DNA of 64,000 nt from Mesorhizobium huakuii (GCF_014189455.1 NZ_CP050296.1:4522001-4586000), one strand, 5' to 3'. Shown: positions 52,265 to 61,280, numbered from the stretch's first letter. The notes: generated by a model from the letters alone, not told the origin. Program-made: numbers and translations.

Positions 52265-53266
52265 ATGTCCAGCCTCCGCCCGTCGCCGATCGCGCCGACC
52301 GTCGAATTCGATCGTGACGGCGTCCAGCATGGTTTCCTGCGCTTGCCTTACAGTCGCGACGACTCGGCCTGGGGTTCGGTGATGATCCCGATCTGCGTCA
52401 TCCGCAACGGCAAAGGGCCGACGGCGCTGCTGTCCGGCGGCAATCATGGTGACGAGTATGAGGGGCCGCTGGCGCTCTACGATCTCGCCCGCACGCTCGA
52501 TCCCAAGCACGTCAGCGGCAGCGTGATCATCGTGCCGGCGATGAACTATCCGGCCTTCCGCGCCGGCACGCGGACCTCGCCGATCGACAAGGGCAACATG
52601 AACCGCAGCTTTCCCGGCCGCCCGGACGGAACGGTGACGGAAAAGATCGCCGATTATTTCCAGCGCGAATTGCTGCCCAGCGCCGACATCGTCTTCGACT
52701 TTCACTCCGGGGGAAAGACGCTGGACTTCGTGCCCTTCTGCGCGGCCCACACGCTGCCCGACAAGGCGCTGGAGCAGAAAGCCTTCGACGCGGTGGCGGC
52801 ATTCTCGGCGCCCTTCTCGATGCGCATGATCGAGATCGATTCCGTTGGCATGTACGACACGGCAGCCGAGGAAATGGGCAAGGTTTTTGTCAGCACCGAG
52901 CTTGGCGGTGGTGGCACCTCGCGTGCGCAGACCGTGCGCATCGCGCGGCGCGGCATTCTCAATGTGTTGCGCCATGCCGGCATTGTCGATGGTGCGGTCG
53001 AGAAGACTCGAACTCAATGGCTCGACATGCCGTCGGGCGATTGCTTCTCCTTCGCCGAGGACGACGGCATGATCGAAACTATGGTCGATCTCGGTGAGCC
53101 TGTCAAAGAAGGTGCGGTACTGGCCCGCATCCATTCCACCGGCCGCACCGGCATCGCCCCGCAGGAGATACGGGCAAAGATGTCGGGCATGCTGGCGGCG
53201 CGCCATTTCCCCGGACTGGTCAAGGCTGGAGACTGCGCGGCGGTGGTTGCCGTCGAAGTCGATTGA
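52265..53266 (+). CDS. eutE: N-acetyl-diaminobutyrate deacetylase EutE/DoeB
   Basis: Zinc deacetylase of the succinylglutamate desuccinylase/aspartoacylase family, 333 residues. Zinc ligands are in GGNHGDEYEG (His and Glu) and VFDFHSGG (His); the substrate Arg is in NMNRSFPGRPDG. It removes acetate from N-acetyl-2,4-diaminobutyrate, giving the diaminobutyrate used by the aminotransferase at 39949. ATG 52265 lies five bases after the eutD stop. It is the last gene of the ehu-eut operon. Confidence 0.9.
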   Translation: MSSLRPSPIAPTVEFDRDGVQHGFLRLPYSRDDSAWGSVMIPICVIRNGKGPTALLSGGNHGDEYEGPLALYDLARTLDPKHVSGSVIIVPAMNYPAFRAGTRTSPIDKGNMNRSFPGRPDGTVTEKIADYFQRELLPSADIVFDFHSGGKTLDFVPFCAAHTLPDKALEQKAFDAVAAFSAPFSMRMIEIDSVGMYDTAAEEMGKVFVSTELGGGGTSRAQTVRIARRGILNVLRHAGIVDGAVEKTRTQWLDMPSGDCFSFAEDDGMIETMVDLGEPVKEGAVLARIHSTGRTGIAPQEIRAKMSGMLAARHFPGLVKAGDCAAVVAVEVD

Positions 53267-53301
53267 TCAAAGCGGTTCCCGGCCAAGCCCAATCCTGGAC
53301 A

Positions 53302-53321
53302 CGAGGATACTTATATCCTCG
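53302..53321. promoter_or_regulatory. palindrome CGAGGATA-N4-TATCCTCG before the GntR gene
   Basis: A perfect 8-bp inverted repeat with a CTTA spacer lies 45-64 bases upstream of the TTG start of the FCD-type GntR gene. The length and symmetry fit an autoregulatory operator. The sequence GACACGAGGAT around its left arm recurs at 54112, just before the DeoR-type gene. Confidence 0.5.
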
Positions 53322-53365
53322 ATGCTTTTCCACTAGGCTGATGCCATCCGAGGTGGGAGCATCGA

Positions 53366-54046
53366 TTGCGCGGATTTTCCGAAAGCCTGATCGAGAGGCC
53401 GCAGACGGTGGCGGAGCAGGTCGCCAACGTCCTGCGCGAAGCCATTGCCAGTGGGGCGCTGAAGGCTGGCACCGCTTTGCGGCAGGATGAACTGGCCGAG
53501 CAATTCGGCTTCAGCCGCATGCCGATCCGTGACGCGCTTCGCCAACTGGAGGCCGAGGGCATTGTCTCTATCCATCCGACCAAGGGCGCGCATGTCGCCC
53601 GGATGGACGGCGCCGAAATCAGCGAAATCTATGCCGTGCGCGAACTTCTCGAATGCGAGGCGCTACGGCTGTCCGTGCCTACCCTGTCAGAAGGCAAGCT
53701 CGATGAAGCCGAACAGGTGCTCGACCAGATCGATGCCGAGCGCAATGTCGGTCGCTGGGGCGCGCTGAACCGGACCTTTCACCTGTCGCTCTATCATGCC
53801 TGCGGCAACCAGCGTCTGCTCGGCCTGATCGAGGCGCATCACAACGCCGCCGATCGCTATGTCCGCATCCTGCTGTCGAACCTCGACTACCGCACCCGCT
53901 CGCAGAACGAGCATCGCGACCTGCTGGCCGCCTGCCGCCAGCGCGACGGCAAGAAAGCCGTGAGCATTCTGCGGCAGCACCTTCGCGAAGGCAGCGAGAC
54001 GCTCGTCAAGGCGATTGGGGGCGGCGGCCTGTCGCGGAAGCCCTAA
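53366..54046 (+). CDS. GntR-family regulator (FadR/FCD type)
   Basis: A 226-residue regulator: winged helix (residues about 13-80, LRQDELAEQFGFSRMPIRDALRQLEAEG) and a C-terminal FCD domain with the metal/ligand helices (YAVRELLECEALR, NRTFHLSLYHACGN, QNEHRDLLAACRQRD). TTG 53366 has GGGAG six bases upstream. It is not part of the eut operon proper but lies 99 bases after eutE. Its target may be itself, through the palindrome at 53302, and possibly the flavoenzyme gene downstream. Confidence 0.85.
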   Translation: MRGFSESLIERPQTVAEQVANVLREAIASGALKAGTALRQDELAEQFGFSRMPIRDALRQLEAEGIVSIHPTKGAHVARMDGAEISEIYAVRELLECEALRLSVPTLSEGKLDEAEQVLDQIDAERNVGRWGALNRTFHLSLYHACGNQRLLGLIEAHHNAADRYVRILLSNLDYRTRSQNEHRDLLAACRQRDGKKAVSILRQHLREGSETLVKAIGGGGLSRKP

Positions 54047-54125
54047 GCCTGGCCGGAGGCGCGGTTGCGTCTATCTGGGTTCGCTGCCACATATTGCAAC
54101 ATCAATGCTCGACACGAGGATCGCC

Positions 54126-54910
54126 ATGTCTCCCGTCAGTCGCCTGCCAGCGCGCGCCTTGCCCCGCGCCGCCACGACGAGATCCTGAGGCGGCTGAGCG
54201 CCCAGGGTTCCGTCAGTGTCGCCGAACTGGCCGAGTTCTTCGACGTGTCGCGGGAAACCATCCGCCGTGACCTGAAGCTGCTTTCTGACCAGGGCAGGCT
54301 CGGCATCGTGCATGGCGGTGCCGCCCGCTTCGAACCGAGCGAACCGGCAATGAGCCTGCGCAGCCAGGAAAATGCCGGTGGCAAGGCGGCGATCGGCAAG
54401 GCGGCCGCCAGCCTGGTCAGGGATGGCATGGTGGTCTTTCTCGATTCCGGCACCACCACCTTGGCCGTTGCGCAGGCCATGGCCGGACTGCGCGATCTCA
54501 CCATCTGCACCGCCAGCCTGAAGATTGCGCTGCATCTTTGCCATGTCCCGGGCATACGCGTGCACATGCTGGGCGGCGAAATCGATCCGGGCGAGGAGGC
54601 AGCCTCCGGTATCGACACGCTCGATGCCATGGCCCGCTTTCGCGTCGACATCGCTTTTCTCGGTGGCGGCGCCCTGTCCCCCGACGGCGAGGTCACCGAC
54701 TTCACCCGCGCCGGCGCCGAGCAACGCGGCCGCATGATCGCGCTCGCGGGGAAGGCCTATTTCGTCCTCGACAGCAGCAAGTTCGGCAAGCTGACGCCGC
54801 TCAGGGTTCCGAATTTCGAACGCGCTGCCGGGGTGATCGTCGACGCCAGTCCCGAACCCGCCCTTGCCGAGGCGCTTTCGCAAAAGGGGCCAGAACTCAT
54901 CGTTGCTTGA
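54126..54910 (+). CDS. DeoR-family regulator, 5' frame problem
   Basis: Regulator of sugar or phosphate metabolism type, about 260 residues. The DeoR helix-turn-helix is clear (RHDEILRRLSAQGSVSVAEL, VSRETIRRDLKLLSDQG), followed by the DeoRC effector domain (FLDSGTTTLAVAQAM, HMLGGEID, DIAFLGGGAL, VLDSSKFG). The best start, ATG 54126 with GAGGA seven bases upstream, is in a different frame from the body and would stop after 20 codons. The body frame has no ATG; only a TTG at 54065 opens it. The run CCAGCGCGCGCC lies between start and body: two bases fewer would join MSPVSRLPAR to LAPRRHDE. Confidence 0.75.
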
Positions 54911-54943
54911 TGTGATATTTTGTGACATTTTGAGTTGATATTT
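54911..54943. promoter_or_regulatory. tandem 10-bp repeats before the flavoenzyme gene
   Basis: TGTGATATTT, TGTGACATTT and the related TGAGTTGATATTT follow each other directly. A helical-turn period suggests binding of one face of the DNA by a multimeric regulator, such as the DeoR-type protein encoded just upstream. The stretch is AT-rich and probably includes the promoter. Confidence 0.4.
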
Positions 54944-54993
54944 GGTTTTTCTGTGTTAGTGTGCCCGCCATCCCTTCAAATGGCGGAACGCTC

Positions 54994-57471
54994 ATGGCAC
55001 ATGAATTTCCCACCCAGGCTCGAATTGTCATTGTCGGCGGCGGCATTATCGGCTGCTCTGTCGCCTATCACCTGACCAAGCTCGGCTGGACCGATGTCGT
55101 GCTGCTCGAGCAAGGCCAGCTCAGTGGCGGCACCACCTGGCACGCCGCCGGCCTTGTCGGGCAGTTGCGCAGCCATTCCAACATGACAAGCCTGATCCGA
55201 TATTCAACGCAGCTCTACAGCGAGCTGGAGGCCGAGACGGGGCTTGCCACCGGCTGGAAGAATTGCGGCTCGCTGTCCGTGGCGCGAACGGCCGATCGAA
55301 TGACCGTGCTGAAGCGCACGGCCGCCTCGGCGCGCGCACAGGGCGTGGAGATCGACGTCATCTCGCCCAGGGAGGCCGCTGATCTCTGGCCCGTGATGGC
55401 GACCGACGATCTGGTTGGTGCCGTCTGGCTGCCAGGCGACGGCAAAGCCAACCCGACGGACCTCACGCAATCCCTGGCCAAGGGCGCGCGCAACCGCGGC
55501 GCCAAAATCTTCGAGCGGGTAAAGGTCACCGGCATCAGTGTCAGGAATGGTGTCGCCTGCGGCGTCGAGACCGATCGCGGCAACGTCGCTTCGGAAATCG
55601 TCGTCAACTGCGCCGGCCAGTGGGCGCGCAAGGTCGGGCTGATGTGCGGCGTCTCGGTGCCGCTGCACTCGGCCGAACACATGTACATCGTCACCGGCCG
55701 GATCGAGGGTGTGCATCCGGACTTGCCGGTCATGCGCGACCCCGACGGCTTCATCTACTTCAAGGAAGAGGTCGGCGGCCTGGTGATGGGCGGCTTCGAG
55801 CCGCATGCCAAGCCGTGGGGCATGAACGGCATTCCCGAAAATTTCGAGTTCGCGTTACTGCCGGACGACTGGGACCAGTTCGAGATCCTGATGGAAAACG
55901 CGCTGGTCCGTGTGCCCCAGCTGGCGCAGGCCGCGGTCAAGAAATTCTACAACGGCCCCGAAAGCTTTACGCCCGACAACAATTTCATCCTCGGCGAAGC
56001 GCCGGAACTGAAGAATTTCTATGTCGGCGCCGGCTTCAACTCGATGGGCATAGCCAGCGCCGGCGGTGCGGGCAGGGCGCTGGCCGAATGGATCGTCAAC
56101 GGCGCGCCGACCATGGATCTGTGGCCGGTCGACATCAGGCGCTTCGCCGCCTTCAACAACAATCCGCGCTGGCTGCATGACCGGGTCAAGGAGACGCTCG
56201 GCCTGCATTACGCCATGCCTTGGCCGAACCGCGAGCTGGATACCGCACGGCCGTTTCGCCGCTCGCCGCTCTATGATCGGCTGGCCGCCAAGGGCGCCTG
56301 CTTCGGTTCAAAAATGGGCTGGGAGCGCGCCAACTGGTTTGCCGCTCCAGGCGAGAAGGCGGAGAACAACTACGCCTTCGGCCGCCAGAACTGGCACGAG
56401 GCGGTACGGCGCGAAATGAGGGCAACGCGCGAAGCCGTCGCCATCTTCGACCAGACCTCCTTCGCCAAGCTCCTCGTCCAGGGCCACGACGCCTGCGCCA
56501 TGCTCAACCGGATCTGCGCCGGCAACATCGATGTGCCGGTCGGCACGTCGGTCTATACAGGCGTGCTCAATGTGCGCGGCGGTTACGAAAGCGATCTCAC
56601 GGTGATGCGGCTTGCCGCAGAAAAATTTCTCATCGTCACCGGCTCCGCGCAGGCGGTCCACGACGCAGACTGGATCGTCAAGAACATCCCGTCCGACGCC
56701 CATGCGATCCTGACCGACGTCACTTCGTCCTATGCTGTATTGGCTGTGATGGGGCCGCGCTCGCGCGATCTCCTTGGCAAATTGTCGTCGGCGGATCTTT
56801 CCAATACGGGCTTTCCCTTCGCGACTATGCGCGAGATCGATATCGGCTACGCCACCGCCTATGCCAACCGCATGACCTATGTCGGCGAACTGGGCTGGGA
56901 ACTGATCGTGCCGACTGAATTCGCCGTCGGCGTCTACGAGGCGCTGCATGAGGCGGGCCGTGAGTTCGGGCTGGTTGACGCCGGCTACTATGCGCTCGAT
57001 GCCTTGCGCATCGAAAAGGGTTTTCGCGCCTGGGGCAGGGAATTGACGCCTGACATCAACCCCTGGCAGGCCGGGCTTGGCTTCGCCGTCGCCATGGACA
57101 AGCCAGGCGGTTTCATCGGCCGCGATGCGCTGGTAGAGGCAAAGTCGTCGTCGACTCCGGCAAAGCGGATCGTGCTGTTCACGCTCGACGATGCCGAACC
57201 GATGCTGTGGGGCGGCGAACTGATCCTGGGTGACGGCAAGCCGGTGGGCGAGGTTCGTTCGGCCGCCTATGGCCACACGCTCGGCCGCTCGGTGGCGCTC
57301 GGGCTGATCGAGAATGAAGCCGGTGTCGACGCCGTGTTCCTCGCCGGCGGCCGTTTCGAGATCGACCTTGCGGGTGTGCGGCATGCCGCGACAGCGCACC
57401 TGCGCAGCCCCTACGATCCGAAGTCGGAGCGGGTGAAGGCGGATGTCGTGGAGATCAGGGCGGCCGCTTAG
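54994..57471 (+). CDS. dimethylglycine/sarcosine dehydrogenase-like flavoenzyme with GcvT domain
   Basis: An 825-residue two-part enzyme. The N-terminal half is an FAD-dependent DAO domain (IVIVGGGIIGCSVAYHLTKLG, then GGTTWHAAGLVGQLRS, where the His after Trp is the usual flavin-linking residue). The C-terminal half is a folate-binding GcvT-like domain (FDQTSFAKLLVQG, MTYVGELGWELIVP, ALDALRIEKGFRAWG, DKPGGFIG). It should oxidise an N-methylated amino acid and pass the one-carbon unit to tetrahydrofolate. ATG 54994 is chosen from the family N-terminus; GTG 54961 is in frame. It converges on the LysR gene, overlapping by four bases. Link to the phosphonate genes is not shown. Confidence 0.85.
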   Translation: MAHEFPTQARIVIVGGGIIGCSVAYHLTKLGWTDVVLLEQGQLSGGTTWHAAGLVGQLRSHSNMTSLIRYSTQLYSELEAETGLATGWKNCGSLSVARTADRMTVLKRTAASARAQGVEIDVISPREAADLWPVMATDDLVGAVWLPGDGKANPTDLTQSLAKGARNRGAKIFERVKVTGISVRNGVACGVETDRGNVASEIVVNCAGQWARKVGLMCGVSVPLHSAEHMYIVTGRIEGVHPDLPVMRDPDGFIYFKEEVGGLVMGGFEPHAKPWGMNGIPENFEFALLPDDWDQFEILMENALVRVPQLAQAAVKKFYNGPESFTPDNNFILGEAPELKNFYVGAGFNSMGIASAGGAGRALAEWIVNGAPTMDLWPVDIRRFAAFNNNPRWLHDRVKETLGLHYAMPWPNRELDTARPFRRSPLYDRLAAKGACFGSKMGWERANWFAAPGEKAENNYAFGRQNWHEAVRREMRATREAVAIFDQTSFAKLLVQGHDACAMLNRICAGNIDVPVGTSVYTGVLNVRGGYESDLTVMRLAAEKFLIVTGSAQAVHDADWIVKNIPSDAHAILTDVTSSYAVLAVMGPRSRDLLGKLSSADLSNTGFPFATMREIDIGYATAYANRMTYVGELGWELIVPTEFAVGVYEALHEAGREFGLVDAGYYALDALRIEKGFRAWGRELTPDINPWQAGLGFAVAMDKPGGFIGRDALVEAKSSSTPAKRIVLFTLDDAEPMLWGGELILGDGKPVGEVRSAAYGHTLGRSVALGLIENEAGVDAVFLAGGRFEIDLAGVRHAATAHLRSPYDPKSERVKADVVEIRAAA

Positions 57472-58337
57472 TCCGCCGACATCGACCTTGCCATGTCGAG
57501 GAAGGCGCGCACCAGTTTGCCGCCGCTACGTTCGCGCAGGCAGATCAGCGCTTCGTCCATCAAGGTCTCGGGGGCGTCGATGGCGATCGGCACCAGTCGC
57601 GAATCCTGGCCGAACTCGGCCGCCGAGACGAAGCCGATGCCGGCACCCGAGGCGACGATCTCGCGGACGGCCTCGCGGCCTTCGGCCTCGATCACCGGCC
57701 TCAATTCAACCTTCGATGCCGCGGCGAGGTCTTCGAGTTTCTGACGCGTCTTCGAGCCCCGCTCGCGCATGACCAGCGATTCCTGCGCGAGTTGCTTGAG
57801 GGTCAGCGATTTCTTGCCCGCCAGCGGATGATCGACGGAGGCGAAGGCGATGATCGGCGTCGAATTGAGTTTCAACACCTCGAAGTCGCGCCCCGTCGGC
57901 ACCTCGCCCAAGACACCAATGTCGGCGTCGTAACTGTAGAGGCTGCTGATCACCGTCTCGGTGTTCCCCGCCCGTACCGAAACCTGCACGCCGGGATAGC
58001 GGGCCCGGAAACTGCCGAGAATATGCAGCAGATGGTGCGCGGCGTCCGCAACGATGCGCAGCGTGCCCGAGCGCAGAGCGCGCGACTCCGTCAGCAGTTC
58101 GAGTGCCTGCTGTTCGGTATCGAACATACGGTGGGTTATTTCGAGCAGCTTCTGGCCCGAATGGGTCAACGTGACCTGCTTCTTGTTCCGGTTGAACAGC
58201 AGGACATCATACTCTTCCTCTAGCTTGCGTACCTGGTCGGATATGGCCGGTTGGGTCAGGAACAGCGCTTCGGCAGCCCGTGAAAAACCGCCGGAGATGG
58301 CCACCTGATGAAAGGCTCGCAGCTGAACGTAGCGCAT
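57468..58337 (-). CDS. LysR-family regulator of the phosphonate operon
   Basis: A 289-residue LysR regulator: helix-turn-helix (AISGGFSRAAEALFLTQPAISDQVRKLEEEY) and substrate-binding domain (GTLRIVADAAHHLLHIL, DIGVLGEV, ASGAGIGFVSAAEF). It is divergent from phnW, the normal arrangement for LysR control of phnWAY, and the inverted repeat TTTAGC-TTAT-GCTAAA lies between them. The probable effector is 2-aminoethylphosphonate or phosphonoacetaldehyde, by inference. Confidence 0.86.
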   Translation of the reverse strand: MRYVQLRAFHQVAISGGFSRAAEALFLTQPAISDQVRKLEEEYDVLLFNRNKKQVTLTHSGQKLLEITHRMFDTEQQALELLTESRALRSGTLRIVADAAHHLLHILGSFRARYPGVQVSVRAGNTETVISSLYSYDADIGVLGEVPTGRDFEVLKLNSTPIIAFASVDHPLAGKKSLTLKQLAQESLVMRERGSKTRQKLEDLAAASKVELRPVIEAEGREAVREIVASGAGIGFVSAAEFGQDSRLVPIAIDAPETLMDEALICLRERSGGKLVRAFLDMARSMSAD

Positions 58338-58415
58338 TCGTCTTCACCTTCGACACATCGGAATCGTGAGTCAGCCTATCATAAGGCCAGATTTCCTGAA
58401 GGCCGAAACGAACGA

Positions 58416-58431
58416 TTTAGCTTATGCTAAA
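58416..58431. promoter_or_regulatory. LysR-box candidate TTTAGC-TTAT-GCTAAA
   Basis: A perfect 6-bp inverted repeat with a four-base centre, containing the T-N11-A pattern of LysR sites. It lies 79 bases upstream of the lysR start and 176 bases upstream of phnW. Confidence 0.55.
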
Positions 58432-58508
58432 AAGCGAACTTATCCGGCTTCACAACCGTGTCATGACCGGGATGCAATTTGCACTGGGTGGTTCACTCGA
58501 CCATCGTG

Positions 58509-58541
58509 AAAATCGATACTTCGATACAAAATAACGATTTT
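58509..58541. promoter_or_regulatory. inverted repeat AAAATCG-N19-CGATTTT upstream of phnW
   Basis: AAAATCG (58509-58515) and CGATTTT (58535-58541) are perfect inverted repeats. Between them CGATAC occurs twice in tandem (58514-58526). It lies 66-98 bases before phnW, so it may be a promoter-proximal regulatory site or a leader stem-loop. Confidence 0.4.
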
Positions 58542-58606
58542 ACAAATATGTCGTTTCGGCCAAGAATAAGGCCGCATCAAAAAGCAGCGATCTGTCGGAG
58601 GACACC

Positions 58607-59806
58607 ATGCGCGCCGAGACGAAATTTGCCGCGGAGCCGCTGGCCAGTCCGGCGCTGGGCGAGCCCTATCTGCTGACCCCGGGTCCGCTCACCACCGCCT
58701 ATTCGGTCAAGCAGGCGATGCTGCGCGACTGGGGATCGTGGGACGGCGATTTTCGCGGCATGACCGCCGAGATGCGCCACCGCCTTTTGGCGCTGACGGG
58801 CGACACGAAAGACGAATTCGACTGCGTGCCGATGCAAGGCAGCGGCTCCTTCTGTGTCGAGGCGATGCTGGGTTCGTTCGTACCCAGGGAGGGCAAGGTG
58901 CTGGTGCTGGCCAATGGCGCTTACGGCCTGCGCGCCGCGCAGACCATGCAATATCTCGGCCGCGCCTATACGCTGATCGACAAGGGCGACTACCTGCCGC
59001 CACGCGGCGACGAGGTGGCGGCCGCGCTTGAGGCCGACCCCGCGATCACCCATGTCATTGCCATCCATTGCGAGACCAGCTCCGGCATTTTGAACCCCGT
59101 CGCCGAGATTGCCGAAGCCGTCCATGCCAAGGGCCGCAAACTGCTGGTCGACTCCATGAGCGCCTTCGGCGCCGTCGCGCTCGACGTCAACGAGATCCGC
59201 TACGAGGCGATGGTCTCCTCCGCCAACAAATGCATCGAGGGTGTGCCGGGTTTCGGCTTCATCATTGCCCGCAAGAGCGAGCTGGAAGCCGCCAAGGGCC
59301 GCAGCCATTCGCTGTCGCTCGACGTCCATGCACAGTGGGCGCACATGAACAAGACCGGCCAGTGGCGCTACACGCCGCCGACCCATGTCGTCGCCGCCTT
59401 CCTGGAAGCGCTGCGCCAGCACGAGGCCGAAGGCGGCGTCGCCGGCCGTGGCGCCCGCTATGTCAGGAACCGCGACGTCATGGTGGCCGGCATGCGCGAA
59501 CTCGGCTTCGAGACCTTGCTCAAGGATCGCTGGCTCTCGCCGATCATCGTCACCTTCTTCAATCCGGCCCACGCCAATTTCGCCTTCGACCGCTTCTACG
59601 AGCTGATGAAGGACAAGGGCTTCATCATCTATCCGGGCAAACTGACGGTGGTGGATTCCTTCCGCGTCGGCTGCATCGGCCAGATGGACGAACATGTCAT
59701 GCGCCGCGTCGTCGAGGCGGCAGCTTTCTCGCTTCATGAAATGGGCGTCGACACCGCTGCTCCACCCGCCGCGGCAATCGCCGAACGCGCCAAACTCGCC
59801 GCCTGA
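58607..59806 (+). CDS. phnW: 2-aminoethylphosphonate:pyruvate transaminase PhnW
   Basis: PLP class V aminotransferase of 399 residues. It converts 2-aminoethylphosphonate and pyruvate to phosphonoacetaldehyde and alanine. Family marks are LLTPGPLTT at the N-terminus, RDWGSWDGDF, QGSGSF, the Asp in LVDSMSAFGA, and the Schiff-base Lys in SANKCIEGVPGFGF. GGAGG precedes ATG 58607. The gene leads the operon phnW-phnA-phnY, which is the S. meliloti-type oxidative route. Confidence 0.92.
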   Translation: MRAETKFAAEPLASPALGEPYLLTPGPLTTAYSVKQAMLRDWGSWDGDFRGMTAEMRHRLLALTGDTKDEFDCVPMQGSGSFCVEAMLGSFVPREGKVLVLANGAYGLRAAQTMQYLGRAYTLIDKGDYLPPRGDEVAAALEADPAITHVIAIHCETSSGILNPVAEIAEAVHAKGRKLLVDSMSAFGAVALDVNEIRYEAMVSSANKCIEGVPGFGFIIARKSELEAAKGRSHSLSLDVHAQWAHMNKTGQWRYTPPTHVVAAFLEALRQHEAEGGVAGRGARYVRNRDVMVAGMRELGFETLLKDRWLSPIIVTFFNPAHANFAFDRFYELMKDKGFIIYPGKLTVVDSFRVGCIGQMDEHVMRRVVEAAAFSLHEMGVDTAAPPAAAIAERAKLAA

Positions 59807-59832
59807 AGCGGCACTATTTCGAAGGAATTCCG

Positions 59833-61089
59833 ATGAACCAGATGTCTCCCATCAACGTCGCCGTCAACGGCCGCACCTACGCCTGGCCGCGCGTGCCGGC
59901 CATCGCCATCTGTCTCGACGGTTGCGAGCCGGCCTATCTCGACGAAGCGATCAAAGCCGGGCTGATGCCGGCTTTGGCCAGGATCAAGGAGAAGGGCACG
60001 GTGCGTTTTGCCCACTCGGTCATTCCGAGCTTCACCAACCCCAACAATCTGTCGATCGCTACCGGCCGTCCGCCGTCCGTGCACGGCATTTGCGGCAACT
60101 ACCTCTACGAGCGTGAGACCGGCAAGGAAGTGATGATGAACGACCCGCGCTTCTTGCGCGCGCTGACCATCTTCCAGGCCTTCTACGATGCCGGCGCCAA
60201 GGTTGCCGTGGTCACCGCCAAGGATAAATTGCGCGCGCTGCTTGGCAAGGGTCTGGGTTTCGACGAGGGCCGCGCTCTGTGCTTCTCGGCGGAAAAGTCG
60301 GACACCACGACTGTCGCAGAACACGGCATCGACAATGCCTCCAAGCATTTCGGCCTGCCGGTGCCGGAGGTCTATTCGGCCGAGCTTTCGGAATTCGTCT
60401 TTGCCGCCGGCGTCCAACTGCTCAGGGAGTTCCGCCCCGACATCATGTACCTGACGACGACAGACTATGTGCAGCACAAATACGCGCCCGGCGTACCCCA
60501 GGCCAACGCCTTCTACGAAATGTTCGACAAATACCTGACCGAACTCGATGCGCTGGGCGCGGCCATCGTCGTCACCGCCGACCATGGCATGAAACCCAAG
60601 CACAAGGCTGATGGTTCGCCCGACGTCGTCTATGTCCAGGACCTGCTCGACGAATGGCTGGGCAAGGACGCGGCCCGGGTCATCCTGCCGATCACCGATC
60701 CCTATGTCGTGCATCACGGCGCGCTTGGTTCCTTTGCCACCGCCTATCTTCCGGCCGGCGCGGATCAGGCTGCTATCATGACGCGGCTGGCCAAGATCGA
60801 CGGCATCATGCTTGTCGTCGACAGCCCGACCGCATGCGAGCGCTTCGAACTGCCGGCCGACCGCATCGGCGACATCGTGCTGATCTCGACCGAGAACAAG
60901 ACCATTGGTACCAGCGAACATCGCCACGATCTGGCGGCCCTCAACGAACCGCTGCGCTCGCATGGCGGCCTGACCGAGCAGGAAGTGCCGTTCATCGTCA
61001 ACCGCGTGCTGCCGGAGCTACCGAATGAGCCGACGCTGCGCAATTTCGACGCCTTCTACTACGCGACGATGGCGGCGGCACTGGCTTGA
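59833..61089 (+). CDS. phnA: phosphonoacetate hydrolase PhnA
   Basis: Alkaline-phosphatase-superfamily hydrolase of 418 residues. It cleaves the C-P bond of phosphonoacetate to acetate and phosphate with two zinc ions. Metal ligands and nucleophile are all visible: Asp in AICLDGCEP, the Thr nucleophile in SFTNPNN, Asp/His in TTTDYVQHKY, Asp-His in TADHGMKPKHK, and His in RSHGGLTEQ. It starts 27 bases after phnW. A palindromic element of 176 bases separates it from phnY. Confidence 0.92.
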   Translation: MNQMSPINVAVNGRTYAWPRVPAIAICLDGCEPAYLDEAIKAGLMPALARIKEKGTVRFAHSVIPSFTNPNNLSIATGRPPSVHGICGNYLYERETGKEVMMNDPRFLRALTIFQAFYDAGAKVAVVTAKDKLRALLGKGLGFDEGRALCFSAEKSDTTTVAEHGIDNASKHFGLPVPEVYSAELSEFVFAAGVQLLREFRPDIMYLTTTDYVQHKYAPGVPQANAFYEMFDKYLTELDALGAAIVVTADHGMKPKHKADGSPDVVYVQDLLDEWLGKDAARVILPITDPYVVHHGALGSFATAYLPAGADQAAIMTRLAKIDGIMLVVDSPTACERFELPADRIGDIVLISTENKTIGTSEHRHDLAALNEPLRSHGGLTEQEVPFIVNRVLPELPNEPTLRNFDAFYYATMAAALA

Positions 61090-61104
61090 TGCCGAGCGTG
61101 ATTG

Positions 61105-61280
61105 TCGACCCCCACTCCGCCGAGCTTCGCTCGGCACCTCTCCCCGATCGACGGGGGAGAGGAAAGGCGCCAGAGCTAGCTGCAGCTTGGCCTGGAACCG
61201 TTGGGGCGCTGACCTCGCCTGATTTCCTCTCCCCCGTCGATCGGGGGAGAGGTGGCCCGAAGGGCCGGAGTGGGGGTCGA
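61105..61280. repeat. 176-bp nested palindromic element between phnA and phnY
   Basis: Outer arms TCGACCCCCACTCCG (61105-61119) and CGGAGTGGGGGTCGA (61266-61280) are perfect 15-bp inverted repeats. Inside are hairpins CCGAGC-TTC-GCTCGG (61120-61134) and GGCCC-GAA-GGGCC (61254-61266), then two blocks around 61135-61164 and 61222-61253 that are inverted copies of each other and each fold on their own (CCTCTCCCC with GGGGGAGAGG). It has the same module order as the element in the ehu operon and is probably a mobile, non-coding rhizobial repeat. Confidence 0.82.
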
